In this document: piece by piece, positions 41,956 through 53,269 of the stretch
How positions within the stretch are numbered: position 1 is the stretch's first letter
Layout of the letters: every line of letters starts with the position of its first letter
Assembly (NCBI GenBank): GCA_964508715.1
Contig: CAZDUX010000015.1
Coordinates: 1 to 64,000 of the forward strand
Source: JAKALX01 sp964508715
Lineage (GTDB): Bacteria > Chloroflexota > Dehalococcoidia > Tepidiformales > Tepidiformaceae
Length of the DNA: 64,000 nt
Reading direction: 5' to 3'
Notes under the pieces: model-generated
The model's database searches: none
Seen by the model: only the letters and a program-made list of their open reading frames with translations
What the model was told of the DNA's origin: nothing
Translations under genes and position numbers: made by a program

Positions 41956-42951
41956 TCAGCCGGGCAGGTTCTCGGCGCGAGCAACCGGGAAGTAGCGCCA
42001 GTGGTGGGCGCCGGTGATCTCGTAGATCGCGGTGCCCTGGCGGCCATCGTCAGTCCGGACGTGCATCTCACTTAGCCCGCCACCCACTGCACCGTAGCGC
42101 GCGGCCCAACGCCCCTCCGCGTCGATACCGATACGCTTGCCACCTTCGAGCATGATATCGACGTGCCCGCCGAGCCCCATCACGGTTTCGCCATCCCTGT
42201 CATAGCTCACCGGCTGGCCATCGGCGGCGAGCCACTGGAGTTCGTGTTCGAAGCGGATGACGGGGATCGGGTCGCTCCCGTCGGCGGGCGCAAAGCAGCC
42301 ATCGGTGTAAACACGAGCGCCGTTTGCGTACTCCCAGTTCCAGACACTGATCATCCCGTCGGGGAGCTGAATTGCGAGCCACATCCACATGGGGCAGCGG
42401 CGATGGTCGCGGATTCCCCAGGAGTGGTCACGCTGGCCCCACCAGTGATCGACCTGGCGCGTTTCTCCGTTGACGGTGTAGGAGCCGTCGAACCAGCCGG
42501 ACTGGATCATGTGGCTCTGGTCCCAAATGGTTTCGTGGCCTGCCTTCATCGTGCCACGGCGAAGGGCGTGAGCGGCTGTCCGGGCCGAGAACGTAAGGTC
42601 CAGGCCCAGGGGAGACTCCTTCGGGTCAACAAACAGGCGGATAGTCTTCAACGGCTCAGCAATATCGATGCGCACGGGTCCGACAGCCATGGTGTGGGGG
42701 TCACCATCGTAATCACGTGCGTGCCGCATGAAGACGGGCTGACCATCGATGCGGTTGAGTTGAAGTGAGTCCATCTCCTCGCGTTTCGGGAAGTGGGCGA
42801 GGGTGAGGCAGAGGACATCCTTCGGGGTTTCGGGGTGGTGTGTGATGAAGAAGAGGCTCTCGCGCCAGTGTTCGTGAAACGTGACGACATTGGGGAGCGG
42901 CTCTGGGATCTGGTGGTAGAAGAACTCGTCGGCGGGCGTGAGCCGAGGCAT
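41956..42951 (-). CDS. DUF7064-like protein
   Basis: A 331-aa protein with the distinctive block VDHWWGQRDHSWGIRD (GxRDHSWG) of the DUF7064/7065 group, loosely related to lipocalin-type AttH/CrtC-like proteins. Many Trp and His (HEHWRE, FFITHHPE) flank it. No signal peptide. The ATG at 42951 is preferred since AAAGGA lies before it; an ATG 9 bp upstream is possible. Function unknown; relatives are often near terpenoid or acyl-CoA metabolism. Confidence 0.7.
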   Translation of the reverse strand: MPRLTPADEFFYHQIPEPLPNVVTFHEHWRESLFFITHHPETPKDVLCLTLAHFPKREEMDSLQLNRIDGQPVFMRHARDYDGDPHTMAVGPVRIDIAEPLKTIRLFVDPKESPLGLDLTFSARTAAHALRRGTMKAGHETIWDQSHMIQSGWFDGSYTVNGETRQVDHWWGQRDHSWGIRDHRRCPMWMWLAIQLPDGMISVWNWEYANGARVYTDGCFAPADGSDPIPVIRFEHELQWLAADGQPVSYDRDGETVMGLGGHVDIMLEGGKRIGIDAEGRWAARYGAVGGGLSEMHVRTDDGRQGTAIYEITGAHHWRYFPVARAENLPG

Positions 42952-43054
42952 GACATCCATCCTTTGAAGCGAAATTGCAAAGCCCCCGCGGCAGCGCCGG
43001 TGTCCGCGGCCAGCATACGTGCAGAGGCGGCTTCAGGGCAGGCTCGGAAGGGCG

Positions 43055-44116
43055 TTAGCGCTCGGGCTGGGGGAAGAGGCCGACGAGGTTCTCTTCCTCG
43101 GTGGGCAGGCTACGCTTGATGACGTCGATGTGGTCGAGAGCGATACCGGCGCCGATCGCCACGCACTCGAGCGGGTTATCGGCAACATAGCAAGGGACGC
43201 CCGTCTCCTGGGTAAGAAGTTCGTCCATATGGCGCAGGAGGGCGCCGCCGCCCGTGAGGACGATGCCACGGTCGATCACGTCGGATGCGAGCTCGGGGGG
43301 CGTTTTCTCGAGAACGGCGCGGACGGACTGGACGATGGTGCCGAGGCAATCCTGGATCGACTGGGCGATCTCGATGCTGTTGAGGGTGATCGTCTTGGGG
43401 AGGCCGCTCAGCTGGTCACGGCCGCGCACCTGGGTGCTCAGGCCTTCATCGACGGGGAGGGCGCTGCCAATCGCCATCTTGATCTCTTCGGCCGTTTTCT
43501 CACCGATGATGAGATTGTGACGGCGGCGGACGTAGGCCATGACGGCCTCGTCGATGCGGTCGCCGGCCATGCGGACGGATTCGCTGACGACGATGCCATA
43601 CAGGGAGATAACGGCCGCCTCCGTGCGGCCACCGCCGATATTGACGACCATGTTGCCGCGTGCCGTACCAATGGGGATTCGGGCGCCAATAGCGGCTGCG
43701 AGAGGCTCGGGGATGAGGTGGGCAGGCTTTCGGCCCCCGGCCTGCTCGGCTGCATCGCGCACCGCACGCTGCTCGACGCTCGTGACTCCGGCGGGGACGG
43801 TGACCATCACCTCGGGCCGGATGAGGTTGAAGCGCCCGGTGATAATGCCGATGAAGTAGCGGAGCATCGCCTCCGTGGTCAGGTAATCGGCAATGACACC
43901 ATCGCGCATCGGGCGGATGACCTGGATGGACCCGGGCGTGCGGCCCTGCATGGCACGGGCCTCTTCGCCGACAGCGACGATAGCGTTGTCGCGGTTGTGA
44001 CGGGCGACGACCGAGGGCTCATTGACGACGATGCCCTGGCCCCTGACATACACCAGGATGTTCGCGGTGCCGAGATCGATACCGGCCTTCTTGGGTGAGA
44101 GGAACTCGAGTGCCAT
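43055..44116 (-). CDS. mreB: Rod-shape determining protein MreB
   Basis: Actin-like cytoskeletal ATPase, 353 aa. Phosphate 1 motif [13 protein letters not shown], connect 1 region [13 protein letters not shown], phosphate 2 [15 protein letters not shown], adenosine motif [15 protein letters not shown]. It organises cell-wall synthesis beneath the membrane. Its ATG overlaps the murA stop (TGATG), so murA and mreB form an operon. No mreC/mreD follow here. Confidence 0.95.
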   Translation of the reverse strand: MALEFLSPKKAGIDLGTANILVYVRGQGIVVNEPSVVARHNRDNAIVAVGEEARAMQGRTPGSIQVIRPMRDGVIADYLTTEAMLRYFIGIITGRFNLIRPEVMVTVPAGVTSVEQRAVRDAAEQAGGRKPAHLIPEPLAAAIGARIPIGTARGNMVVNIGGGRTEAAVISLYGIVVSESVRMAGDRIDEAVMAYVRRRHNLIIGEKTAEEIKMAIGSALPVDEGLSTQVRGRDQLSGLPKTITLNSIEIAQSIQDCLGTIVQSVRAVLEKTPPELASDVIDRGIVLTGGGALLRHMDELLTQETGVPCYVADNPLECVAIGAGIALDHIDVIKRSLPTEEENLVGLFPQPER

Positions 44117-45396
44117 CAGAGACGCTCAACTTCCGCTCCGAGGGCACGGAGCTTCTCATCGAGGCATTCGTAGCCCCGGTCGAGGTGGCCGATTTCGTCG
44201 ATGACGGTGGTGCCCTGGGCGACGAGCGCAGCCAGGAGCACGGCTGCGCCAGCACGAACATCGAGCGCGCGCACAGTGGTGCCATGAAGCTCGGTGGGGC
44301 CGCTGACGATGGCGGATGACCCAGTACTCACGATCTCGGCACCCATCTTCCGGAGTTCACCGACGTAGAGCATGCGGTTGTCAAACACGCGCTCGTGGAT
44401 GATTGACACACCATTCGCCTGGGTGAGAAGTGCGGCCATCGGTGCGTGGAGGTCGGTCGCGAGGCCGGGATAGGGGAGCGCCTGGAAGCTCACGGCACGG
44501 AGTTCGCCAGTGCGGGCGATGTGGAGGCGGCCCTCATCCTGATCGATGGTGGCGCCAGCGGCCCGGAGCTTGGCAAGCAGTGCATCCATCACGGGAACAG
44601 GAGCATCTTCAATAGAAACCTCGCCACCACACATCGCAGCTGCAATCGCATAGGTGCCAGCCTCGATGCGATCGGACATGACGCGAGCGGTGGCGCCACG
44701 GAGCGAGGTCACACCGTCGACCTCGAGCATCTGGGTGCCGATCCCCCCGATCTTCGCGCCCATCGCATTGAGGAGGTGGCAGAGCTCCTGGACTTCGGGC
44801 TCGGTGGCAGCATTGACGATTGTCGAATGGCCCCGCGCGAGGACAGCGGCCATCATCACGTTCTGTGTCCCCGAGACGGATGGATAATCCATGAAGACAC
44901 GTGCTCCACGGAGGCTTCCCGGCCCTCCAGGGGCGCGGGCAACGAAGCGTTCACCCTCGCGGCTGACACGAGCCCCCATCGCCTCAAAGCCGGAAAGGTG
45001 GACATCGATCGGGCGCTGCCCGATGACATCGCCGCCCGGAGGAGCGGATGCCGCGAACCCGTGGCGGGCGAGAAGCGGCCCCATCACCTGGAACGAAGCA
45101 CGGTTCTCGGTGATGAGCTCGGTTGGTGCTTCGTAGGTGCCAACCCGCGCGGCATTTATGTCGAGATGGCCATGTCCGGGCCGGCCGACGGAGGCGCCGA
45201 GACTGGCGAGCAGTTCACCGAGCGAATCGACGTCAGTGATATCAGGGACGTTCGTGAGGTGAACATCCTCATCGGTGAGCAGGGCAGAGCACATCATGGC
45301 GAGCGCAGCGTTCTTTGCGCCCGAGACGCGCACGGTCCCGCGCAACTCGGTGCTGCCCTGGACAACGTACCTGGGGCCTCGCGCGCGACTGCTCAT
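44116..45396 (-). CDS. murA: UDP-N-acetylglucosamine 1-carboxyvinyltransferase MurA, Cys-to-Asp type
   Basis: First committed step of peptidoglycan synthesis: transfers enolpyruvate from PEP to UDP-GlcNAc. 426 aa. Substrate Lys29 in SGAKNAALA. The active-site loop reads [15 protein letters not shown]: the Cys that fosfomycin alkylates in E. coli (Cys115) is Asp123. Asp at this position is known from Mycobacterium and Chlamydia and gives intrinsic fosfomycin resistance. TATCCT 11 nt upstream may be a -10. Overlaps mreB start. Confidence 0.95.
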   Translation of the reverse strand: MSSRARGPRYVVQGSTELRGTVRVSGAKNAALAMMCSALLTDEDVHLTNVPDITDVDSLGELLASLGASVGRPGHGHLDINAARVGTYEAPTELITENRASFQVMGPLLARHGFAASAPPGGDVIGQRPIDVHLSGFEAMGARVSREGERFVARAPGGPGSLRGARVFMDYPSVSGTQNVMMAAVLARGHSTIVNAATEPEVQELCHLLNAMGAKIGGIGTQMLEVDGVTSLRGATARVMSDRIEAGTYAIAAAMCGGEVSIEDAPVPVMDALLAKLRAAGATIDQDEGRLHIARTGELRAVSFQALPYPGLATDLHAPMAALLTQANGVSIIHERVFDNRMLYVGELRKMGAEIVSTGSSAIVSGPTELHGTTVRALDVRAGAAVLLAALVAQGTTVIDEIGHLDRGYECLDEKLRALGAEVERL

Positions 45397-45566
45397 GCTT
45401 TGGCCTCAGGATAGGGGTTCGACGCGAACCACGCACGGCACCCGGACTTCGCCACAGCGGGAAGGCGGTGAAGCGAGCAAAAGGCCGGGACGGGCTGCCC
45501 CACGATTCGCTCACACTGTTGGCCAGATAAGCCACACTCCGCCGGCCAGCAAGGCGAGTTCCAGGA

Positions 45567-45896
45567 TCAGCATGGCGGCGATCGCCAGCAGCAGGCGATT
45601 CCACCTCCAGTGTGTCTCAGACTGGTTTCGTCAATCGTAGTCCACCCGTACGCGATCCCGAAGAGGGTGCGCCAGGTGACGACACCGTTCGGGAGTTCTG
45701 CGGTGGCGGCCGCCAAAGAAACCCTGGTTACCTGGAGACGAAGCGGAGGGACCGAGGACCAGTGGCGTGCCTCATCCTTCATTCGCCGAAGCGCAACGGG
45801 TGGAACTTCGGTGTCCTCATCCGCAAAGGCACGCAACGGGATCCCGAATGCCACGAAGAGAAGGGCCACGCCAGTCTCGGTCCGGCGATTGGTCAT
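45567..45896 (-). CDS. Hypothetical membrane protein, possibly frameshifted at its 3' end
   Basis: About 109 aa. The N-terminus has a hydrophobic stretch (TGVALLFVAFGIPLRAFA), then a polar domain and GVVTWRTLFGIAYGWTTIDE. The last ten in-frame residues (GIACCWRSPPC) look unnatural. The minus-one frame over the same DNA encodes a perfect membrane helix, LLLAIAAMLILELALLAGG plus VWLIWPTV, ending at 45511. Together the two parts would make a protein with two helices. No ribosome site is obvious. No family recognised. Confidence 0.4.
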   Translation of the reverse strand: MTNRRTETGVALLFVAFGIPLRAFADEDTEVPPVALRRMKDEARHWSSVPPLRLQVTRVSLAAATAELPNGVVTWRTLFGIAYGWTTIDETSLRHTGGGIACCWRSPPC

Positions 45897-45972
45897 TGCC
45901 GAAGGGTACACAGTCGCTACCGGGTGCCGAGGGTAGCACTCGATACCCCCGGCAAGGCATCGTTCATAAGTA

Positions 45973-45996
45973 ATGCCCCGCCAGGGGGCGGGGCAT
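45973..45996 (-). terminator. Terminator hairpin of the atp operon
   Basis: ATGCCCCGCC / GGCGGGGCAT, a perfect 10-bp stem with a 4-nt loop, 32 bp after the atpC stop. On the minus strand it is followed by TACTTAT, only moderately T-rich. Position and stem strength make it the likely end of the operon transcript. Confidence 0.75.
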
Positions 45997-46028
45997 CAGA
46001 TGGAGTAAAGCGGGAGCGGCTTTCGCCC

Positions 46029-46481
46029 TCAGGGCCGGCCTGCCGGTCCAGGGGCGCCCGCGCTGCGACGGCGCCGCTGGGCGACGCGGATACGGAGCAG
46101 CGAACGCTGGAGCGCAGCGGCAGCACGCGCCTGGTCGATGTCACGGTCGGCCTGTTCGCGGTAACGCCGAAGGCGTTCCTCGGCACGGGCGCGAGCGGCT
46201 TCAGCGCGGGCGATATCTATCTCTTCGGCGGCCTCGGCCTGGTCGGCGAGGATGGTGATGCGGTCGTTCCGCACCTCCATGAACCCGCCGGTGAGCGAAA
46301 ACGCGGAATCTTCGCCCGCCCGCCGGACGACGACCTCGCCCGGATCGAGCGTTGTCATGAGCGCGGCATGATGCGGGAGGATGGCAAGCTGACCCTCGCT
46401 CCCGGGCGCAATGACCGCATCCACTCCCTGTTCGGTGCGGAGGATACGCTCAGGCGTAACGATTTCGACGGTCAGCGGCAT
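46029..46481 (-). CDS. atpC: ATP synthase epsilon subunit
   Basis: 150 aa. The N-terminal ten-stranded sandwich is intact (LTVEIVTPERILRTEQGVDAV, GQLAILPHHAALMTTL, TGGFMEVRNDRITILAD). The C-terminal helical pair is long and Arg-rich (ARAEERLRRYREQADRD), extended by about 12 residues. The C-terminal helices can inhibit rotation in some bacteria. Last gene in the operon, 5 bp after atpD. Confidence 0.93.
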   Translation of the reverse strand: MPLTVEIVTPERILRTEQGVDAVIAPGSEGQLAILPHHAALMTTLDPGEVVVRRAGEDSAFSLTGGFMEVRNDRITILADQAEAAEEIDIARAEAARARAEERLRRYREQADRDIDQARAAAALQRSLLRIRVAQRRRRSAGAPGPAGRP

Positions 46482-46486
46482 TTCGG

Positions 46487-48667
<2,181 letters not shown>

Positions 48668-48671
<4 letters not shown>

Positions 48672-49324
48672 GCTGCCACCGCCTTCACGATATCTTCGAT
48701 GGACACGTGGTCGAGCGACTCGAACTCACGGTCGGGATTGGGAAGCGGGATGCCCCGGGTGTACTCGGTGCGGACCGCCCAGCACGTCATTCCGGCTGTC
48801 TTGGCGGAAAGGATGCCAGCGGGTGCGTCTTCAATGGCGAGGGCGCTCGCCGGATCAATGCCGAGACGCCGGGCAGCAAGGAGATAGATCTCCGGTGAGG
48901 GTTTGCCCTCCGCAACGTCGCTGCCCGAGATGACCTGGTCGAACTGCCCGGCGAGGCCGATCTTGTCGAGACATGCTTCGACCCACGCAAGGATGGATGA
49001 GGAGGCCACCGCGAGTGGCACGCCGGCGGCACGGACGGCCTTCACGAGATCGATGGCACCGGGCAGTGGTTGGGCCTCGCGCCGGTACCGCTCGAGCACG
49101 AGTTCGCGGTAGCGGCCACTGTAGTAGGTGGATTCGCGCGGGAGATTGTAGTCGCGGAGCATATCGCTCCAGCCGGTCTTTGTACCCATGTAGGGTTTGT
49201 AGGCTTCGAGCGAGATGGAGTGGCCTTCTTCGCCGAGGAGCTGGTTGACCGTGGCGAAATGCAGCGGCTCGCCGTCCACGAGGACGCCGTCCATATCAAA
49301 GATAACGGCTGCAAATCCTGTCAG
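48668..49324 (-). CDS. HAD-family hydrolase (beta-phosphoglucomutase-like) inside the atp operon
   Basis: Haloacid dehalogenase-type phosphatase or mutase, 218 aa. Motif I DMDGVLVD, motif II Ser in VASSS, motif III Lys in AEGKPSPEIY, motif IV IEDAPAGILSAKTAGM. No ATG, GTG or TTG exists between the atpG stop and motif I in this frame. CTG at 49324 is preceded by GAGGAGGCGTAGG (GGAGG at 6 nt), making it the likely start, overlapping the atpG end by 1 bp on each side. Alternatively translation starts inside atpG. Substrate unknown. Confidence 0.8.
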
Positions 49325-49325
49325 C

Positions 49326-50204
49326 CTACGCCTCCTCGAGAGCGGCCGCGCCCCCGACGATGTCGAGGAGCTCCTTCGTGATCTGCTCCTGGCGGGCCTT
49401 GTTATAGGTGAGCGTGAGCTCGCGGGTGATCTCCTGCGCATTGTCGGTTGCGTTCTTCATGGCAACCATCTGGGCCGACTGGAAGCTCGCAGCATTCTGG
49501 AGCACTGCTTCATAGATCTGCATCTCGATGTAGCGCGGGAGCAGCCGTTCGAGAACGACGGCGGGCGATGGTTCGAAGATGTAGTCACCACGAATGGCGT
49601 TTGCTTCGGCCTCGCTCATTTCGGGGGGTTCGATCGGGAGGAGCTGCCGGATGGTGGGGCGCTGCACGGCCGTCGACACGAAATCGGGGAAGCTGATGTA
49701 GACGCGGTCGACCACTTCGTTCAGGTAGTCGTCGATAATAACGCGGGCGATCGCAGAGGTATCGGCCTGTGTGGGGTAGTCACCGAGTTCGGTGAACTCG
49801 GCGGTGATGTGCTGATGAGCGCGGACGAGGAAGTCACGGCCCTTCTTCCCCACGGCGACGACGGACACAGGCTCATGCTGCATCACCAGGAAGTTGGCAG
49901 CACTCCGGTTGACGTTGGAGTTGAGCCCACCACACAGCCCCCGATCGGGCGTGATATGGAGAAGCGCAATGTTCTTCACGGGGCGCGAAACGAGGAGAGG
50001 TGTGGTCGCCTGTTCCGCATCATCGGTCGGCGTCGCGAGCCCCGCCAGGACCAGACGCAGCTTCTCAGAGTAGGGGCGTGCCTGCGCAGCGCGATCCTGG
50101 GCCCGCCGCATCTTCGAGGCAGCGACGAGCTGCAGCGCGTTCGTGATCTTCGCGGTGTTCTTGATGCTCGCGATGCGGCGCTTGAGCTGGCGGATCGTCG
50201 GCAT
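49326..50204 (-). CDS. atpG: ATP synthase gamma subunit
   Basis: Central shaft of F1, 292 aa. N-terminal MPTIRQLKRRIASIKNTAKIT and C-terminal MKNATDNAQEITRELTLTYNKARQEQITKEL are the two antiparallel shaft helices; DRGLCGGLNSN is the family signature. It is followed not by atpD but by the HAD gene, whose ribosome site lies in the last codons of atpG. Confidence 0.95.
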   Translation of the reverse strand: MPTIRQLKRRIASIKNTAKITNALQLVAASKMRRAQDRAAQARPYSEKLRLVLAGLATPTDDAEQATTPLLVSRPVKNIALLHITPDRGLCGGLNSNVNRSAANFLVMQHEPVSVVAVGKKGRDFLVRAHQHITAEFTELGDYPTQADTSAIARVIIDDYLNEVVDRVYISFPDFVSTAVQRPTIRQLLPIEPPEMSEAEANAIRGDYIFEPSPAVVLERLLPRYIEMQIYEAVLQNAASFQSAQMVAMKNATDNAQEITRELTLTYNKARQEQITKELLDIVGGAAALEEA

Positions 50205-50266
50205 GAGGCTCTTTCCCGGCGGTGGTTGTTCGGTGTGCCAGGTGGCACTGGTCGGAGGTACGGGGC

Positions 50267-50286
50267 GGGCGGATGAGCGTCCGCCC
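50267..50286. repeat. Hairpin between atpA and atpG
   Basis: GGGCGGA-TGAGCG-TCCGCCC, a 7-bp stem with a 6-nt loop, inside the 104-bp gap between atpA and atpG. Probably an mRNA processing or stability element tuning subunit ratios. Confidence 0.5.
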
Positions 50287-50308
50287 CGCGGAGTTCAGGA
50301 TGCGGCCC

Positions 50309-51811
50309 CTAGAAGGGCACGGTCTCCTTGAAGGAGACGATTGCGTCGTTGACGCGCTTGGAGAGCTCGGGATTGAGCTCTTTCTGGTCGGCGATGGCCT
50401 GAAGGAGGTCGGGATGGTTGCTTGCAAGGAACTTGCGAATACCCGCCTCAAAGGCCTGGATCCTGGCAACAGCCACGTCGTCGAGAAGGCCGTTGGACAG
50501 GGCGTACATGACGACCACTTCCTCGGACATGCTCAACGGTGTGAACTGGGGCTGCTTGAGGATTTCGGTGGCACGCTGTCCGCGCTCGAGCTGGCGTCGT
50601 GTAGCGGCATCGAGGTCGCTCGTCCCGAACTGGGCGAACGCCTGTAGCTCGCGGAACTGGGACATCTCGCCCTTGAGCTTCCCGGAGACGGACTTCATCG
50701 CCTTCGTCTGTGCCGATGACCCTACGCGGCTGACGGAGAGACCGGTGTTGATGGCGGGCCGGATACCAGCGTTGAAGAGGTCGGCCTCGAGGTAGATCTG
50801 GCCATCGGTGATCGAGATGACGTTCGTCGGGATGTAAGCCGAGACGTCGTTCGCCTGGGTCTCGATAATCGGGAGGGCGCTGAGCGACCCACCGGCTTCG
50901 AGGCGGGCGGCGCGCTCGAGGAGGCGGCTGTGGAGGTAGAAGACATCACCCGGGTAGGCTTCGCGCCCGGGAGGGCGGCGGAGGAGGAGGGAGATCTCGC
51001 GATAGGCCCACGCATGCTTGCTCAGATCGTCGTAGACGATGAGGGCGTCGCGGCCGCTTTCCATGATCTCTTCACCGATGGCACAACCGGCGTAGGGCGC
51101 CAGGTACTGCAGTGCGGCGGAGTCGGAGGCGTTGGCGGCGACGATGATCGTGTGATCCATCGCCCCGGCTTCCTCGAGGGTGCCAACGATCTGGGCGACC
51201 TTGCCGGCCTTCTGGCCGATGGCCACGTAGATGCAGACGAGGTCGCCGCCCTTCTGGTTGATGATCGTGTCGAGGGCGATGGCGGTCTTGCCGGTGGAAC
51301 GGTCGCCAATGATGAGTTCCCGCTGGCCACGGCCGATTGGGAACATCGCATCGATCGACTTGATACCCGTCTGCACCGGCTGGTTCACGCTCTTGCGCAG
51401 GGTGACGCCGGGGGCGATGCGCTCGATCGGCCGGGTGCGGTTCGTCGAAATAGGGCCCTTGCCATCCAGCGGCTTGCCCAGGGGGTCAACCACACGGCCG
51501 ACCAGTGCATCGCCGACGGGGACCTCGATGACGCGGCCGGTGGAGCGGACCTCGTCGCCTTCCTTGATGTCCTCGTACTCGCCGAGGACAACGGCGCTGA
51601 CCGACTCCTCCTCGAGGTTCATGGCGATGCCCATGCTCCCGTTGGAGAATTCGAGCAGCTCGGAGTACATGGCGCCGGCTAGCCCATGGATGCGGGCAAC
51701 ACCGTCTCCGGCCTCGATCACCGTGCCGACATTCGTCGCCACGACGCTCGTGCCGAAGCCCTCGATCTGCTCACGCAGGATGGAGGCAATCTCTTCAGCG
51801 CGTACTGCCAT
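50309..51811 (-). CDS. atpA: ATP synthase alpha subunit
   Basis: Non-catalytic nucleotide-binding F1 subunit, 500 aa. N-terminal sequence [15 protein letters not shown] binds delta; P-loop [15 protein letters not shown] (usual GDRQTGKT has Gln where Ser is here); the [12 protein letters not shown] and [17 protein letters not shown] blocks are conserved. Normal length. Ribosome site weak but position after atpH is canonical. Confidence 0.96.
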   Translation of the reverse strand: MAVRAEEIASILREQIEGFGTSVVATNVGTVIEAGDGVARIHGLAGAMYSELLEFSNGSMGIAMNLEEESVSAVVLGEYEDIKEGDEVRSTGRVIEVPVGDALVGRVVDPLGKPLDGKGPISTNRTRPIERIAPGVTLRKSVNQPVQTGIKSIDAMFPIGRGQRELIIGDRSTGKTAIALDTIINQKGGDLVCIYVAIGQKAGKVAQIVGTLEEAGAMDHTIIVAANASDSAALQYLAPYAGCAIGEEIMESGRDALIVYDDLSKHAWAYREISLLLRRPPGREAYPGDVFYLHSRLLERAARLEAGGSLSALPIIETQANDVSAYIPTNVISITDGQIYLEADLFNAGIRPAINTGLSVSRVGSSAQTKAMKSVSGKLKGEMSQFRELQAFAQFGTSDLDAATRRQLERGQRATEILKQPQFTPLSMSEEVVVMYALSNGLLDDVAVARIQAFEAGIRKFLASNHPDLLQAIADQKELNPELSKRVNDAIVSFKETVPF

Positions 51812-51849
51812 TGCGGCCTTCCTTACTCTCTCTGGTTCCTGGGGCGGCT

Positions 51850-52386
51850 CTAGTAGTGCGCGCCTTCGAGTTCGCGCCGCAGCCGCTGGAGCCGCGAGCG
51901 CACGCTGCCATCCACGAGTTGGTCGCCAACGCGAACGATGACGCCGCCGATGATGGCTGAATCGACGGTACCGACTGCCCGCACGCGCTTTCCGAGGCTG
52001 GCGCTGAGCCTGGACTCGATTGCGGTGAGCTCGTCGGGGCTGAGTTCCACGGCGGTGGTGACTTCAGCATGGGCGATGCCGGCGTGCTCGTCGGCCATCC
52101 GATCGAACGCATCGGCAACCGCTCGTGCTTCGGAAGTGCGTCCCTTCTGCACGAGGAGCTTCGCGAGGTTCAACACGAGCGGCGAGACATCGAGCACGCG
52201 CCCGACCATGCCGAGCCGGCGGTCGAGCGGGATGCGCCCATCGGCGAGGACGGGCGCCGCTTCGGAGTCGGTGAGCACGGACGCGACATCAGCGAGTTCG
52301 GCGCGCCAGGTTGCGATCGTTCCCTGGTCACGAGCGATATCGAACGCCGCCTGGGCGTAGCGCTTGGCCGCCTGGACATCTGCCAT
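51850..52386 (-). CDS. atpH: ATP synthase delta subunit
   Basis: Peripheral stalk-to-F1 connector, 178 aa. N-terminal six-helix domain starts [17 protein letters not shown]; the C-terminal signature is [28 protein letters not shown]. It starts 3 bp after the atpF stop. Conserved in order and length. Confidence 0.93.
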   Translation of the reverse strand: MADVQAAKRYAQAAFDIARDQGTIATWRAELADVASVLTDSEAAPVLADGRIPLDRRLGMVGRVLDVSPLVLNLAKLLVQKGRTSEARAVADAFDRMADEHAGIAHAEVTTAVELSPDELTAIESRLSASLGKRVRAVGTVDSAIIGGVIVRVGDQLVDGSVRSRLQRLRRELEGAHY

Positions 52387-52389
52387 GGG

Positions 52390-52902
52390 TTAGTTGTTCC
52401 CGCCGAACGATGACTCGGCCAGCGTCTCGTCGATGATTCGCTGGTGAGCCTGGCGATCGAGGGACTGGCGGATGACCTTTTCGGCAGCCGACACGGTGAT
52501 CCCGGCGAATTCGCTGCGCAGCTCGCCGATAGCGCGGTCGCGCTCGAGCTGAATCTCGGTGCGGGCGCGTTCGAGAGCGGCGTCGCGGTCGCGGGCGGAC
52601 TGCTCGCGGGCTTCGGCCTGGATGCGCTGGGCGATCGTCTGGGCGCCAGCAACGATCTCCTGCCCTTCTTTGCGGGCGACATCGAGCTGGGCCTGGATAT
52701 TCGTCTGCGCCTGGGCCGCCTCAGCACGAGCGATCTCAGCAGCGTTCAGGCCCTCAGCGATCTTCTGCTTGCGCTCGTCCAGCATCTTGAGGATGGGCTT
52801 GTAGAGCGTGAAGCGAAGGATGAGGAGCAGAACGAAGAAGTTCGCGACCTGGGCGATGAGCTGCGGCAGGTTGAGGCCGAGTGCTTCGACTGCCTTATCC
52901 AT
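52390..52902 (-). CDS. atpF: ATP synthase b subunit
   Basis: Peripheral stalk protein, 170 aa. One N-terminal membrane helix (AQVANFFVLLLILRFTLY) with the family LYKPILKMLDERKQKI turn, then a long Ala/Glu/Arg-rich coiled coil to the C-terminus. Only one b-type gene is present, so the stalk is a homodimer. Confidence 0.95.
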   Translation of the reverse strand: MDKAVEALGLNLPQLIAQVANFFVLLLILRFTLYKPILKMLDERKQKIAEGLNAAEIARAEAAQAQTNIQAQLDVARKEGQEIVAGAQTIAQRIQAEAREQSARDRDAALERARTEIQLERDRAIGELRSEFAGITVSAAEKVIRQSLDRQAHQRIIDETLAESSFGGNN

Positions 52903-52939
52903 GCGGGATACCTCGGAGCACCGGGATTGGAATCCCGGA

Positions 52940-53206
52940 CTAGATGACGAAGGCGATGATGAGTGCAGAAAGCAGGGCGTAAATGCCGATAGCTTCCGCG
53001 AAGGCGACGCCGAGAATCATGTTCGTCTGGATGGCGGCACGGGCCTCGGGGTTGCGGCCGAGGGCTTCCATGGCCTTGCCAACGAGGAGGCCGATGGCGA
53101 GAGCCGGGCCGACACCACCGACAGCCATCGCAAAGCCGGCGCCGATGGCCTTGGCGCCGTTATCGGTCAGCACCTCGAGGAACGGCAGATACGCGAGAAG
53201 AAACAT
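52940..53206 (-). CDS. atpE: ATP synthase c subunit
   Basis: Rotor ring subunit, 88 aa, two helices joined by the conserved RNP loop (ALGRNPEAR). The ion-binding Glu is in ILGVAFAEAIGIYALL. Helix 1 carries only part of the Gly pattern (GAGFAMAVGGVGPALAIG). Residues near the carboxylate do not show the Gln/Ser set of Na+-driven rings, so a proton ring is most likely. A hairpin precedes the gene, as is common for this highly expressed subunit. Confidence 0.95.
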   Translation of the reverse strand: MFLLAYLPFLEVLTDNGAKAIGAGFAMAVGGVGPALAIGLLVGKAMEALGRNPEARAAIQTNMILGVAFAEAIGIYALLSALIIAFVI

Positions 53207-53227
53207 GTGGAACTCCTGTCCTCCGTT

Positions 53228-53243
53228 GCGCCCCCTGGGGCGC
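53228..53243. repeat. Hairpin upstream of atpE
   Basis: GCGCCCC-CT-GGGGCGC in the 63-bp gap between atpB and atpE. The stem may protect the atpE message and help give more c than a subunits. Confidence 0.5.
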
Positions 53244-53269
53244 TAATTCTTTGACGAGTTATCAGGCAC

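Noticed and set aside
43019..44098. 359-codon open frame on the plus strand opposite mreB
   Set aside because: Antisense to an unambiguous mreB; Asp/Gly/Ala-rich with no fold.
45410..45470. tRNA T-arm-like string GGGGTTCGACGCGAACC upstream of murA
   Set aside because: No matching acceptor stem, D-arm or anticodon arm around it.
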